DNA of 26,309 nt from JBOGEN01 sp050743265. Lineage in GTDB: Bacteria; Actinomycetota; Actinomycetes; JBOGEN01. Where the stretch lies: positions 1-26,309 of the forward strand of contig JBOGEN010000090.1 in assembly GCA_050743265.1 (NCBI GenBank). The letters run 5' to 3'. The position numbers and the translations under genes are program-made. How positions within the stretch are numbered: the stretch's first letter is position 1; every line of letters begins with the position of its first letter. This document shows, in pieces, positions 8,070-15,530 of this stretch. Below the pieces are notes generated by a model, which saw only the letters and a program-made list of their open reading frames with translations, had not been told where the DNA came from and did no database searches.

Positions 8070-9104
8070 TCAGGCACCTCCCGGGCTCGTCGTGGCCCGG
8101 CGCTGGAGGAGGACGGCGGCCACGATGATCGCGCCCTTGGCGATCTCCTGGACCGGCGTCCCGAGGTTGTTGAGGACGAAGATGTTCGTGATCGTCGTGA
8201 ACACGAGGACCCCGAGCAGGGAGCCGACGAGCGAGCCCCGCCCCCCCGTGAGCAGGGTGCCGCCGATGATGACGGCGGCGATCGCGTCGAGCTCGTAGAG
8301 CATGCCGTGGGTGCTCGCACCGGTGTTCGTCCGCGCGGCGAGCATGACCGCGGCGATCCCGCAGCAGAAACCGGACAGCGTGTACAGCAGGGCCGTGTGC
8401 CGGCGGACGTCGATGCCCGCGAGCCTGGCGGCCTCGGCGTTGCCCCCGATGGCGAGCGTCCGACGGCCGAACGTCGTGCGGTTGAGCAGGACCCACCCGA
8501 CCGCCCCCACCAGGCCGAAGATCCAGACGAGTAGCGGCACCCCCAGCAGGTCGACCACGGCGATGTCCGCGAACTCGGGCACCGTGACGATCTGCGACTG
8601 GCGGTTCGAGATCTGCTGCGCGAGACCGCGGGCGCTCGCCAGCATGGCAAGGGTCACGATGAACGCCACGAGCCGCCCGTACGCGATGAGCACACCGTTG
8701 ACCAGGCCCGCCGCCGTGCCCACGGCGAGCGCGGCGAAGACCATGCCGAACAGGCCGTACGACTGGGTCGCCACGGTCGTGCACCAGACCGACGCGAGCG
8801 CCACGAGCGCGCCCACCGACAGGTCGATGCCGCCGCCGATGATGACGAACGTCATGCCGACCGACACCACGCCGATGACGGAGGCCGTGGTGAGGATGTT
8901 GAGCACGTTGGAGCCGGTGAGGAACGTGCTCGGCTGCGTCGCCGCCCCCACGATCGCGATCAGCAGGAGGACGACGAGGAGGCCGATGTTGTGCACCTCA
9001 CCGGCGCGGCCCAGGACGGCCCAGGGCCGGCGGGTCGCCGTCGGCTCCGTGCCGGTCTCGACGCCCTGGCGCTCGTCGACCGGCGGTCCGCTCTGCTCGG
9101 TCAC
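8070..9104 (-). CDS. Sugar ABC transporter permease (RbsC/BPD_transp_2 family)
   Basis: 344 residues from GTG at 9104, which overlaps the ATPase stop as GTGA; the longer in-frame reading upstream lies inside the ATPase gene and is Arg/Gly-rich noise. About eight to ten hydrophobic helices are visible, beginning with GLLVVLLLIAIVGAA. The family motifs GMTFVIIGGGIDLSVGALVAL and GRRTLAIGGNAEAARLAGI (cytoplasmic loop that contacts the ATPase) and VIIGGTLLTGGRGS are present. It forms the membrane channel of a ribose-type importer, probably as a homodimer because no second permease is encoded in the operon. Confidence 0.93.
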   Translation of the reverse strand: MTEQSGPPVDERQGVETGTEPTATRRPWAVLGRAGEVHNIGLLVVLLLIAIVGAATQPSTFLTGSNVLNILTTASVIGVVSVGMTFVIIGGGIDLSVGALVALASVWCTTVATQSYGLFGMVFAALAVGTAAGLVNGVLIAYGRLVAFIVTLAMLASARGLAQQISNRQSQIVTVPEFADIAVVDLLGVPLLVWIFGLVGAVGWVLLNRTTFGRRTLAIGGNAEAARLAGIDVRRHTALLYTLSGFCCGIAAVMLAARTNTGASTHGMLYELDAIAAVIIGGTLLTGGRGSLVGSLLGVLVFTTITNIFVLNNLGTPVQEIAKGAIIVAAVLLQRRATTSPGGA

Positions 9105-10681
9105 GCGGTGCTCCGTTCCTCGGTGCCTGGACGCGTCTCCACCTCGGCCGCGGCCCTTCCTGCCATGACGAGGTCGAGCACGTCCGACTCGTCGATGTCC
9201 GCCGCGTCGCCCTCGCCCACCACGCGGCCCTCGCGGAGCACGAGCACGCGGTCGGCGAGGCCGAGCACCTCGGGCACCTCGCTCGACACGAGCACGACGG
9301 CCACTCCCGAGTCGGCGAGCCGGCGGACGAGCCCGTACAGCTCGTTGCGTGCCCCCACGTCCACACCACGAGTGGGCTCGTCGAGCAGCAGCACCCGGCA
9401 CTGGCGCAGCAGCCACCGCCCGACGACCGCCTTCTGCTGGTTGCCCCCGGACAGGAAGCGCGCGGACCGGCGCGGGTCGGCGGGTCGGAGGTCGAGCGAG
9501 CGCACCTGCTCGGCGGCGTCCGCCACCTCGCGGCGCTCGTCGAGGAAGCCGCCGCGTGAGAACCGGGGCAGCGAGGCCAGCGAGACGTTGCGGGCGACGG
9601 ACTGCTCGAGCAGCAGGGCCTGCGACTTGCGCTCCTCGGGGGCCAGGCCGAGCCCTGCGCGGACGGCCGCGGTGACGCTGCCGGGACGGATGCGCTTGCC
9701 GTTCACGAGTACCTGCCCGCTCGACGGGTGCCTGGCCCCGTAGACGGTCTCGAGGATCTCCGACCGCCCCGCACCCACGAGGCCGGCGAGCCCGACGATC
9801 TCGCCCTCGTGGACGGAGAAGGACACGTCGGTGAACTCGCCCTGCCGCGAGAGGTGCTCGACCCGGAGGACCTCCTTGTCGCGCGGCTGGTCGGGAGCGG
9901 GGCGGGGCGGGAACGCGTACGCGAGCGTCCGCCCGGTCATGAGCGAGATGACCTCGGACGTGGGCGTGTCCCGTGCTGAGATGCCGCGGGCGACTGTGCG
10001 CCCGTCCTTGAGGACCGTCACGCGGTCACCGATCTCGCGGATCTCCTCGAGCCGGTGGGAGATGTAGACGACGGCGACACCGGACGAGGTGAGCTCGCGG
10101 ACCACCCGGAAGAGGTTGTCGACCTCGTCGTGCGCGAGCATCGCCGAGGGCTCGTCCATGACGATGAGCCTGGCCTCGCGCGAGAGCGCGCGGGCGATGC
10201 TCACGATCTGCTTTCCCGCGGAGGAGAGACGCCCGACCTCCCTCGACGGGAGGATCTCCGGGTGTCCGAGCCGGCCGAGCAGCTCCCGCGTACGGCGGCG
10301 CATCTCGGGACGCCGGGGCACCCCCCAGCGCGCGAGCTCGTGGCCGAGGAACACGTTCTCGGCGACGGTGAGCCCGTCGACGAGGTCGAGCTCCTGGTAG
10401 ATGGTCGCGATCCCCAGCCGGATGGCGGCCGTGGGCCCCGCGACGCTGACCGGCTCACCCTGCCAGCGGATCTCGCCCTCGTCCGGCTGGTGCACGCCCG
10501 AGAGCACCTTGATGAGCGTCGACTTGCCGGCGCCGTTCTGGCCGAGGAGGCAGTGCACCTCGGCGGGGCGTACGTCCAGGTGAACCCCGTCGAGTGCCCG
10601 GACGCCGGGGAACACCTTGGTGATGCCGCGGACGACGAGGACGTCCGTCGCGTCCTGAGGCACGCCCCCCGGCCCATGCAT
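9101..10681 (-). CDS. Sugar ABC transporter ATP-binding protein with two ABC domains (RbsA/MglA-like)
   Basis: 526 residues. The first ABC domain has Walker A GQNGAGKS (47-54), Q-loop Gln96, signature LSSAGKQ (152-158) and Walker B LIVMDEP (172-178). The second has a degenerate Walker A GLVGAGRS (300-307) in which Arg replaces Lys, but a good signature LSGGNQQ (410-416) and Walker B LLLDEPTRGVD (431-441). This asymmetry is normal for the CUT2 class of sugar importers such as RbsA and MglA. ATG at 10681 starts 2 nt after the stop of the ROK gene, and the stop overlaps the permease start. It powers uptake of the sugar captured by the lipoprotein encoded two genes further on. Confidence 0.95.
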   Translation of the reverse strand: MHGPGGVPQDATDVLVVRGITKVFPGVRALDGVHLDVRPAEVHCLLGQNGAGKSTLIKVLSGVHQPDEGEIRWQGEPVSVAGPTAAIRLGIATIYQELDLVDGLTVAENVFLGHELARWGVPRRPEMRRRTRELLGRLGHPEILPSREVGRLSSAGKQIVSIARALSREARLIVMDEPSAMLAHDEVDNLFRVVRELTSSGVAVVYISHRLEEIREIGDRVTVLKDGRTVARGISARDTPTSEVISLMTGRTLAYAFPPRPAPDQPRDKEVLRVEHLSRQGEFTDVSFSVHEGEIVGLAGLVGAGRSEILETVYGARHPSSGQVLVNGKRIRPGSVTAAVRAGLGLAPEERKSQALLLEQSVARNVSLASLPRFSRGGFLDERREVADAAEQVRSLDLRPADPRRSARFLSGGNQQKAVVGRWLLRQCRVLLLDEPTRGVDVGARNELYGLVRRLADSGVAVVLVSSEVPEVLGLADRVLVLREGRVVGEGDAADIDESDVLDLVMAGRAAAEVETRPGTEERSTA

Positions 10682-10683
10682 GG

Positions 10684-11874
10684 TCAGGCCGCCGAGAAGA
10701 CGTGGTCGCTGACGAGGCGGGCGGCACCGATGACGCCGGCGTGGTCGCCGAGCTCGGACAGGACGATGAGCAGGCTGCCCGTCGCGAGAGGGAGGGACCG
10801 GCGGTACACCACCCCGCGGATCTCCGCGAGCAGGGCGTGGCCGAGGCCGGCCAGGCCGCCTCCGATCACGACGAGGCTCGGGTTGAAGAAGCTGACGAGC
10901 CCGGTGAGCACCTGGCCGAGACGCCGGCCCCCGACGCGGATGAGCTCGACCGCCACCGGGTCCCCCGCCGCCGCGGCGGCCCCGACGTCCTCAGCCGTCA
11001 GCACACCGGTCTCGGCGAGACGCTCGGCCAGCAGCGGGGAGCGTCCCGCCCGCGCGGCGGCGACGGCGTCCCGCGAGAGGGCCGCGCCGCCGAAGTACGC
11101 CTCCAGGCAGCCCCTGTCCCCGCACGCGCACGTGAGGCCGGACTCCTCCACGAGGATGTGGCCGATGTCCCCCGCGGACCCTTCGGCCCCGCGGTAGACC
11201 TCGCCGTGAGCGATGATCCCGCAGCCGATGCCGGTGCCGATCTTGAGGAACAGGAAGTCGTCGGCGGACTTGGCGATGCCGGCGTGCTGCTCGCCGAGCG
11301 CCATGATGTTGACGTCGTTGTCGACGCGGACCGGGCACCCGAGGGCGGTGCTGAACTCCTCGCGTACGGGGTACTGGTTCCAGCCCGGCATGATCGGCGG
11401 CGAGACCGGCACGCCCGAACCGAAGCTCACCGGGCCGGGGATGCCGACCCCGGCACCGTTGACCTCGGGCAGGACCCCCTCGGCGTTGAGCTTGCCGACG
11501 AGCTCGATTGACCGGGCGATGACGGCCTCGGGCCCGTCGCGGACGTCGCTCGGCTCGGACACGTGCGCGAGCACGCTGAGCTCGCCGTCCGTGACGGCGA
11601 CGTCCACCGACGTGGCACCGATGTCGATGCCGAGGAACCGGGTCTGGGACGACAGGCGGACGATCGACGAGCGTCGACCCCCGCGCGAGGCCGCGAGCCC
11701 GGCACTCTCCACCAGGCTTCGCGTGGTGAGGCGGTCGACCTCGACGCCGATCTTGGAGCGGGAGAGGTCCAGCGACTCGCCCAGCTCTGCCTTCGAGCGG
11801 GGTCCCCCGTCCCGGAGCAGCCGGAGGAGCCGCGCCTGGTGGGCGTTCTCGGGTCGGTGGGTCATGCGCCTCAC
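10684..11874 (-). CDS. ROK-family transcriptional regulator (NagC/XylR type)
   Basis: 396 residues. An N-terminal winged helix-turn-helix (about 12-60; SKAELGESLDLSRSKIGVEVDRL) is followed by the ROK sugar-kinase-like domain with FLGIDIGAT (80-88), DND (185-187), GAEGSAGDIGH (229-239) and the zinc motif CxCGxxGC (Cys249, Cys251, Cys256) followed by LEAY. The GTG at 11874 is preferred because GGAGG lies 7 nt upstream; an ATG at 11865 is too far from it. It is the first gene of the sugar ABC operon, so it probably represses its own operon until the sugar or a phosphorylated product binds. The kinase-type residues remain, so sugar phosphorylation is not excluded. Confidence 0.92.
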   Translation of the reverse strand: MRRMTHRPENAHQARLLRLLRDGGPRSKAELGESLDLSRSKIGVEVDRLTTRSLVESAGLAASRGGRRSSIVRLSSQTRFLGIDIGATSVDVAVTDGELSVLAHVSEPSDVRDGPEAVIARSIELVGKLNAEGVLPEVNGAGVGIPGPVSFGSGVPVSPPIMPGWNQYPVREEFSTALGCPVRVDNDVNIMALGEQHAGIAKSADDFLFLKIGTGIGCGIIAHGEVYRGAEGSAGDIGHILVEESGLTCACGDRGCLEAYFGGAALSRDAVAAARAGRSPLLAERLAETGVLTAEDVGAAAAAGDPVAVELIRVGGRRLGQVLTGLVSFFNPSLVVIGGGLAGLGHALLAEIRGVVYRRSLPLATGSLLIVLSELGDHAGVIGAARLVSDHVFSAA

Positions 11875-11877
11875 TGC

Positions 11878-12460
11878 TCAGCCTCCGGCGAGCCCCGGAA
11901 TGTCGTTGGCCGGGGAGGCTAGACCCTTTTGCTTGTGAGAATCAATAGTTGTCCGGGGAAAGGTAGAACTTTCCTCCTGTGGGGGTGAAAGTCGCCGGAG
12001 TGCCGGTGGCGTTCGCTCGTCCGCGAAGATCCTCACGACGATGTCGCCGTCGCTCGTCGCGTACGCGCGGTACATGCCGGACGTGTTGAACGGCATGGCG
12101 AGATCGCCCCTGCGGTCGAGGGCGATGAGCCCTCCGCTGTCCGGACCACCGATCTCGGCGACCTCGTCCACCGAGGCCGGCGCGGCCCGCTCGACCCGCA
12201 TGCCCGCGTACTCCATGAGCGCCGACACGCGGTAGGCCGCCGCCTGGCGGATGAACAGCTCGCCCGTCCCCGTGGCGGACACGGCGGCACCGTCGTTCTG
12301 GGCGTACGTCCCCGCGCCGATGATCGGTGAGTCACCGATGCGTCCCACCGGCTTGTTCGTCAGCCCGCCAGTGGACGTTCCCGCCGCAAGGTCGCGCGGT
12401 GACCACCACCGCGGCACCCAGGGCGAACCGTCCCGGTCTCGAGGCGATCCCGTGCGTCAT
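11878..12460 (-). pseudogene. Decayed isoaspartyl peptidase / plant-type L-asparaginase
   Basis: The clear part is the beta subunit of an Ntn-hydrolase asparaginase: DLAAGTSTGGLTNKPVGRIG, GDSPIIGAGTYAQ, and near the end GGLIALDRRGD and PFNTSGMYRAYATSDGD. Normal proteins end just after the VRIFADE seen here (about 12011), but this frame runs on for roughly 45 unrelated codons through the ROK promoter to 11878. The alpha subunit is missing. Just upstream, in another frame starting at ATG 12460, FALGAAVVVTAR has exactly the spacing of the canonical catalytic TVGAVALDxxGN before LAA; a 2-nt loss (GCGGGCGAC to GCGCGAC) would explain the shift, and the nucleophilic Thr aligns with Ala. The remains abut the carboxypeptidase stop at 12476. 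Loss of start, nucleophile, frame and stop makes function very unlikely. Confidence 0.75.
11916..11945 (-). promoter_or_regulatory. Probable promoter of the ROK-ABC-Gfo/Idh operon
   Basis: On the minus strand TTGATT (11945-11940) and TAGCCT (11921-11916) are 18 nt apart, followed about 40 nt later by the GTG start at 11874. This is the only AT-rich patch in the neighbourhood. Just upstream an inverted repeat, GGAAAG (11957-11962) / CTTTCC (11969-11974) with a 6-nt spacer, could be an operator for the ROK protein. Confidence 0.45.
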
Positions 12461-12475
12461 GGCGGCGTCCCTTCG

Positions 12476-13717
12476 TCAGTCGGACTCTTCCCACCCGTAG
12501 TCGGGAAGGTCGAAGAACGCGTCGCCGTCAAGGGTGTCGACGCTGTCGGTGGCCAGCCCGTCGACGATCCCCTCCACGCCGGTGCGGACCGACTGCACGA
12601 GCATGCCGCGCAGCTTCGGCCCGATGTCGTCGGACTGTCCCCTGACCTCGAACAGGACGGTCCCCGTCCCGTTGAGCGCGAAGGCGCAGCGGGCCTGGCC
12701 GGCGAACTCGCGCGCGTCGGGGTGGAAGTAGCGCCCCACTGCTGCCAGCGGGGACTGCGTGCCGTAGGCCGCCTTGATGCCGTTGGCCGCGGCGAGCGCG
12801 AGCCGGCGGGACTTGCCCTGGTCGAGTGCCGGCCACTGGTCCTGGTAGGCCGCGCCGTCGTTCACCCCGAGCGGCGGGTAGTCGAGCGAGACCGAGATGT
12901 GCCGCCCGTCCTGCTCGCCGCCGGAGAGCCGGTCGCACGGGCCCATGTGGTGCAGGTCGACGAACGCGTCGACGGTGCCGAACTCGCGTTGCAGTCCGAC
13001 GTACATGTCACGGATCGCCCGCGACTCGGGGCTCAGGTAGAAGCCGGCGTCGACCTCCTCACCGGGAAGGTCCTCGGCACGCGGGACGTAGTCGAGATCG
13101 GCGTTGAAGTCACGGTTGAGGTCGAAGCCCGGCTGGTCGATGCCGTCGCCGGACAGCCGGTGGTACCAGGCGCGTGGGGCACCGGCGAGCTGCGGGTACT
13201 CGGCGGCCACCTCGTCCCACGAGATGGCGTTCATGCGCCGGTTCAGCTCGCCGCCGTCCGGGTTCACCATCGGCATCGCGACGATGGTGATGTTGCGCAG
13301 GGTCTCGAGCGTGGCCGCGTCCTGGCTCGTGCCGAGGTCCTTGAGGATGCCGAGCAGGGCCTCCGTCCCCGTGCGCTCGTTGCCGTGGATCGCGCTCTGC
13401 ACGAGCAGGACGCGGTCACCCGTGCCGACCCGTGCGGCGTAGAGGTCGCGGCCCCGCTGGGTCTGCCCGACCACGTCGACGTCGACCCGGCCGTCACTCG
13501 CCTTCTCGATCTCGGTGAGGCGCGGGCCCAGCTCGGCGTACGTCGTCCAGCCCATGACCTGCGGGTCGTCGAAGGTCTTGCACGTCCCCTCGGCCGGGCC
13601 TTCGGGCGGCTCCGCGGTCGCGGGGTGACCGACGGTCAGGGCACCAGCGGCGAGGGACGCGGTTGCGGCCAGCACCAGCATGGCTCGACGAGAAGACGAG
13701 CGAGCGACGTCCGCCAT
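12476..13717 (-). CDS. Secreted M14-family zinc carboxypeptidase
   Basis: 413 residues from the ATG at 13717, which has GGGGG 5 nt upstream; two earlier in-frame starts (13744 GTG, 13729 ATG) lack good sites. A signal peptide (RSSSRRAMLVLAATASLAAG, cleavage near ATA|EP at 35) is followed by a peptidase M14 domain with zinc ligands in HGNE (His111, Glu114) and His256 of DLHHMG, a substrate-binding NPDG and DLNRD (Arg202), and probable catalytic Glu357 in FEVRG. It would trim C-terminal residues from extracellular peptides. It appears monocistronic, between the asparaginase relic and the nitrile hydratase genes. Confidence 0.9.
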   Translation of the reverse strand: MADVARSSSRRAMLVLAATASLAAGALTVGHPATAEPPEGPAEGTCKTFDDPQVMGWTTYAELGPRLTEIEKASDGRVDVDVVGQTQRGRDLYAARVGTGDRVLLVQSAIHGNERTGTEALLGILKDLGTSQDAATLETLRNITIVAMPMVNPDGGELNRRMNAISWDEVAAEYPQLAGAPRAWYHRLSGDGIDQPGFDLNRDFNADLDYVPRAEDLPGEEVDAGFYLSPESRAIRDMYVGLQREFGTVDAFVDLHHMGPCDRLSGGEQDGRHISVSLDYPPLGVNDGAAYQDQWPALDQGKSRRLALAAANGIKAAYGTQSPLAAVGRYFHPDAREFAGQARCAFALNGTGTVLFEVRGQSDDIGPKLRGMLVQSVRTGVEGIVDGLATDSVDTLDGDAFFDLPDYGWEESD

Positions 13718-13841
13718 CGCTACCCCCATATGCCGTTTTTTCACTGGAAAGTGGCCGCAATTTGACCGGGGATACGTGTAGCACCGCCGTCGTGCGGCGT
13801 CAAGGATCGGCTCACGGGGTCAGGCGATGCGCCCCGACGAC

Positions 13842-14435
13842 TCAGACGGGAGCGACCCCGATGAGCCCGTTGCGTGTCACCAGCGCGGACAGCTGCTGCT
13901 CGCCGAGAGGCTCCGTGCCCTCGGGACGCCGCGGCAGGACCATGTAGCGGGACTCGGCACTGGCGTCCCACACCGTGATGGCGACGTCGGGGTCGAGCTC
14001 GAAGCCGAACTCCCGCAGCGCCGCACGCGGCTCACGCACCACGAGGGACCGGTAGCTCTCGCTCTTGTACCAGGTGGGCGACGGCCCCAGCAGCCCGATC
14101 GGGTAGCACGAGCACAGCGTGCACACCACGACGTTGTGCGCGTGCTCGGTGTTCTCCACGACCTTGAGGCGCTGCTCCTGCAACCCCGCGCCCATCGACA
14201 GCCCCAGCTCGGGCAGCGCTGCGTTCGCGTCGGCCAGCAGCCGAGTGCGGAAGCTGTCGTCCAGCCACGCCCGGGCCACGACGCGCGCCCCGTTGTCGGG
14301 CGAGGCACGGGCGAGAAAGGCCTCGAGCGCACGGTCCAGCTCCGTGGGATCCACCAGGCCACGCTGCTCGAGCAACGCCTCGACGTGGCGGACACGGGCG
14401 GCCACGGTCGCACCCGCCCCGTGGTGTTCGCTCAC
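13842..14435 (-). CDS. Nitrile hydratase-family alpha subunit (thiocyanate hydrolase gamma-like), cobalt type
   Basis: 197 residues. The metal-binding claw CTLCSC is at 105-110 (Cys105, Cys108, Cys110; the Thr at position two of the motif is typical of cobalt enzymes, Ser being typical of iron ones). Flanking VVVCTLCSC, WYKSESYR, VVREPRAALREFG and VWDASAESRYMVLPRRPEGTE are family hallmarks. Many nitrile hydratases have CSCYPWP where this has CSCYPIG, a change in the active-site neighbourhood. GTG start overlaps the stop of the beta-C gene (GTGA). The gene order beta-N, beta-C, alpha equals scnB-scnA-scnC of thiocyanate hydrolase. It hydrates a nitrile or thiocyanate; the substrate is not readable from sequence. 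No activator/cobalt-insertion gene, amidase or aldoxime dehydratase is in the window. Confidence 0.9.
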   Translation of the reverse strand: MSEHHGAGATVAARVRHVEALLEQRGLVDPTELDRALEAFLARASPDNGARVVARAWLDDSFRTRLLADANAALPELGLSMGAGLQEQRLKVVENTEHAHNVVVCTLCSCYPIGLLGPSPTWYKSESYRSLVVREPRAALREFGFELDPDVAITVWDASAESRYMVLPRRPEGTEPLGEQQLSALVTRNGLIGVAPV

Positions 14436-14725
14436 GAGGTCGACTCCTCACCCGTGGCGGCAGGATGCAGGAGGCTCTCCCATACGTCCACCGTCACGGC
14501 GTGGTCGCCCCGGCCAAACAGCTCCCCGGCCGAGAACCGCACCGTGTACACGGGCTGTGGCACGGTCGGCCTGCCCCGCGCCCGGTCGTCCGGCAGAAGG
14601 TACGTGCCCTGCATCTCGATCACGGTGCCGACCGCCCCCCGGGCGTACGCCGGCAGGCGGGTGTGGTGCGGCGGGTCCACCCGGGACGTGCGGACGCGCT
14701 CGCCCGGCGCGTAGCGCTCAGCCAT
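14432..14725 (-). CDS. Nitrile hydratase beta subunit, C-terminal (SH3-like) half as separate gene
   Basis: 97 residues corresponding to the C-terminal SH3-like barrel of nitrile hydratase beta: YAPGERVRTS, then HTRLPAYARGAVGTV (21-35) with the conserved Arg of the HTR motif that contacts the oxidised cysteines, and the closing YTVRFSAGELFG and VDVWESLL. ATG at 14725 lies inside the end of the beta-N gene (8-nt overlap) and has GGAGGT 5 nt upstream, so this is a genuine separate start and not a simple frameshift. It corresponds to the alpha subunit of thiocyanate hydrolase. Confidence 0.88.
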   Translation of the reverse strand: MAERYAPGERVRTSRVDPPHHTRLPAYARGAVGTVIEMQGTYLLPDDRARGRPTVPQPVYTVRFSAGELFGRGDHAVTVDVWESLLHPAATGEESTS

Positions 14726-15002
14726 CGGAGACCTCCTCGGCCGTGAGGACGCCCTTCTCGACCAGCAGGGTGGTCACGGCGTGGAACCACCGCTCGTAGT
14801 ACGAGGCCGCGAGGTAGTCCTGCGGGGGCATCCGCTCGATCGCGTCGCGGAACTCGTCGAGGTTGTAGACCCCGCGCCCGAGCATCGCCCGGTTCAGCGC
14901 GAAGACGTGCGCCTCCCAGTCGGCGTGGAAGGGCGGCTCGGCGACCTCCGGCGCGACCGGAGGGAAGCCCTGCATGCCGCCGACGTCGTTGATCCGGCTC
15001 AT
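14718..15002 (-). CDS. Nitrile hydratase beta subunit, N-terminal half as separate gene
   Basis: 94 residues matching the helical N-terminal half of nitrile hydratase beta: MSRINDVGGMQGF, FHADWEAHVFAL (25-36), LDEFRDAIERM (48-58, including the conserved active-site Arg52) and YLAASYYERW (63-72) then LLVEKGVLTAEEV. The SYYERW-LLVEKGVLT segment separates it from the related P14K-type activators. ATG at 15002 has GGAGG 4 nt upstream. It ends where full-length beta subunits continue into the SH3-like domain, which here is encoded by the next, overlapping gene. First of three translationally coupled genes; 68 nt downstream of the LapA-domain gene. Confidence 0.9.
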   Translation of the reverse strand: MSRINDVGGMQGFPPVAPEVAEPPFHADWEAHVFALNRAMLGRGVYNLDEFRDAIERMPPQDYLAASYYERWFHAVTTLLVEKGVLTAEEVSDG

Positions 15003-15070
15003 GGCTCCTCCGCCGCACACCCTGCCACGCCGGAACCCGGGGCCGCGAGGCAGCGGGCTTTCACCGTACG

Positions 15071-15346
15071 TCAGGCGCGACGCTCCCTGCGGCGCCGGTG
15101 ACGGCGCACCACGCCGAACCCGAACCACGCCAGCGCCCCGACGCATGCCGTGACGAGGGTGAACAGCCAGAGCGGCCACGTGAAGTTCCAGAACAGGAAG
15201 TCCATCCTGACGTCCTCGGTGTTCTGGATCATGAAGATTAGCAGCAGCCCGACTCCGGTGAGCGCGGCGATCGCTCCACCACCGAGCCGTGCTCCATCGC
15301 CTCCCGCAGCCTGGTTCGTGCCGTTATGAGGACCGCCCTGAACCAT
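15071..15346 (-). CDS. LapA-domain (DUF1049) small membrane protein
   Basis: 91 residues. Two membrane helices (about 26-41, GAIAALTGVGLLLIFMIQ, and about 57-79, WPLWLFTLVTACVGALAWFG) flank the NTEDVRMDFLFW segment typical of the LapA family, and the tail is a run of Arg (RRHRRRRERR). ATG at 15346 has GGAGGT 5 nt upstream. Bacterial homologues are linked to envelope assembly; the role in actinobacteria is unknown. It is divergent from the DUF2252 gene, and the shared intergenic region carries a 17-bp palindrome also found before the amphi-Trp gene. Confidence 0.8.
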   Translation of the reverse strand: MVQGGPHNGTNQAAGGDGARLGGGAIAALTGVGLLLIFMIQNTEDVRMDFLFWNFTWPLWLFTLVTACVGALAWFGFGVVRRHRRRRERRA

Positions 15347-15375
15347 GAGCCACCTCCGACGTACTCCGGCGCTGC

Positions 15376-15402
15376 GCTGGTCGAGCCTGTGGCTGGTCGA
15401 GC
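15376..15402. repeat. 11-bp direct repeat in the LapA/DUF2252 intergenic region
   Basis: GCTGGTCGAGC occurs at 15376-15386 and 15392-15402, a 16-bp period, about 30-55 nt upstream of the LapA start. It could be a pair of regulator half-sites or chance. Confidence 0.5.
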
Positions 15403-15429
15403 ATCCAAACTACGGAAATCCGCGCCGTC

Positions 15430-15465
15430 GTGAACCGGAAACGCCCGCTCACCCCCGCGGGGTGA
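15430..15465. promoter_or_regulatory. Conserved block and 17-bp palindrome in divergent LapA/DUF2252 promoter
   Basis: GTGAACCGGAAACG (15430-15443) is followed by the palindrome TCACCCC-CGC-GGGGTGA (15449-15465, seven paired bases per arm). Both have close matches in the other divergent intergenic region at 19291-19305 and 19349-19365, in the same order. This supports a common regulator, identity unknown. Confidence 0.5.
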
Positions 15466-15530
15466 AGCCCGGCGCGCCGTTTCACGTTTGCGTGCGACCT
15501 GTCTCAGGTTGACGAGTGAGGACGTGCCGC

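Noticed and set aside
7144..8784. 546-codon minus-strand frame crossing the binding protein and permease genes
   Set aside because: Wrong frame of two genes with clear domains; Arg/Gly/His-rich.
9105..9416. Upstream extension of the permease frame
   Set aside because: Lies within the ATPase coding region and lacks hydrophobic or permease-like sequence.
13781..13799. Small CGCCG/CGGCG hairpin after the nitrile hydratase operon
   Set aside because: Five base pairs in such GC-rich DNA is expected by chance and it may overlap the carboxypeptidase promoter.
14432..15002. Sequencing frameshift splitting an ordinary nitrile hydratase beta gene
   Set aside because: The second half has its own ATG with a good GGAGGT site, and the split falls where thiocyanate hydrolase-type enzymes are naturally divided. 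Not fully excluded without reads.
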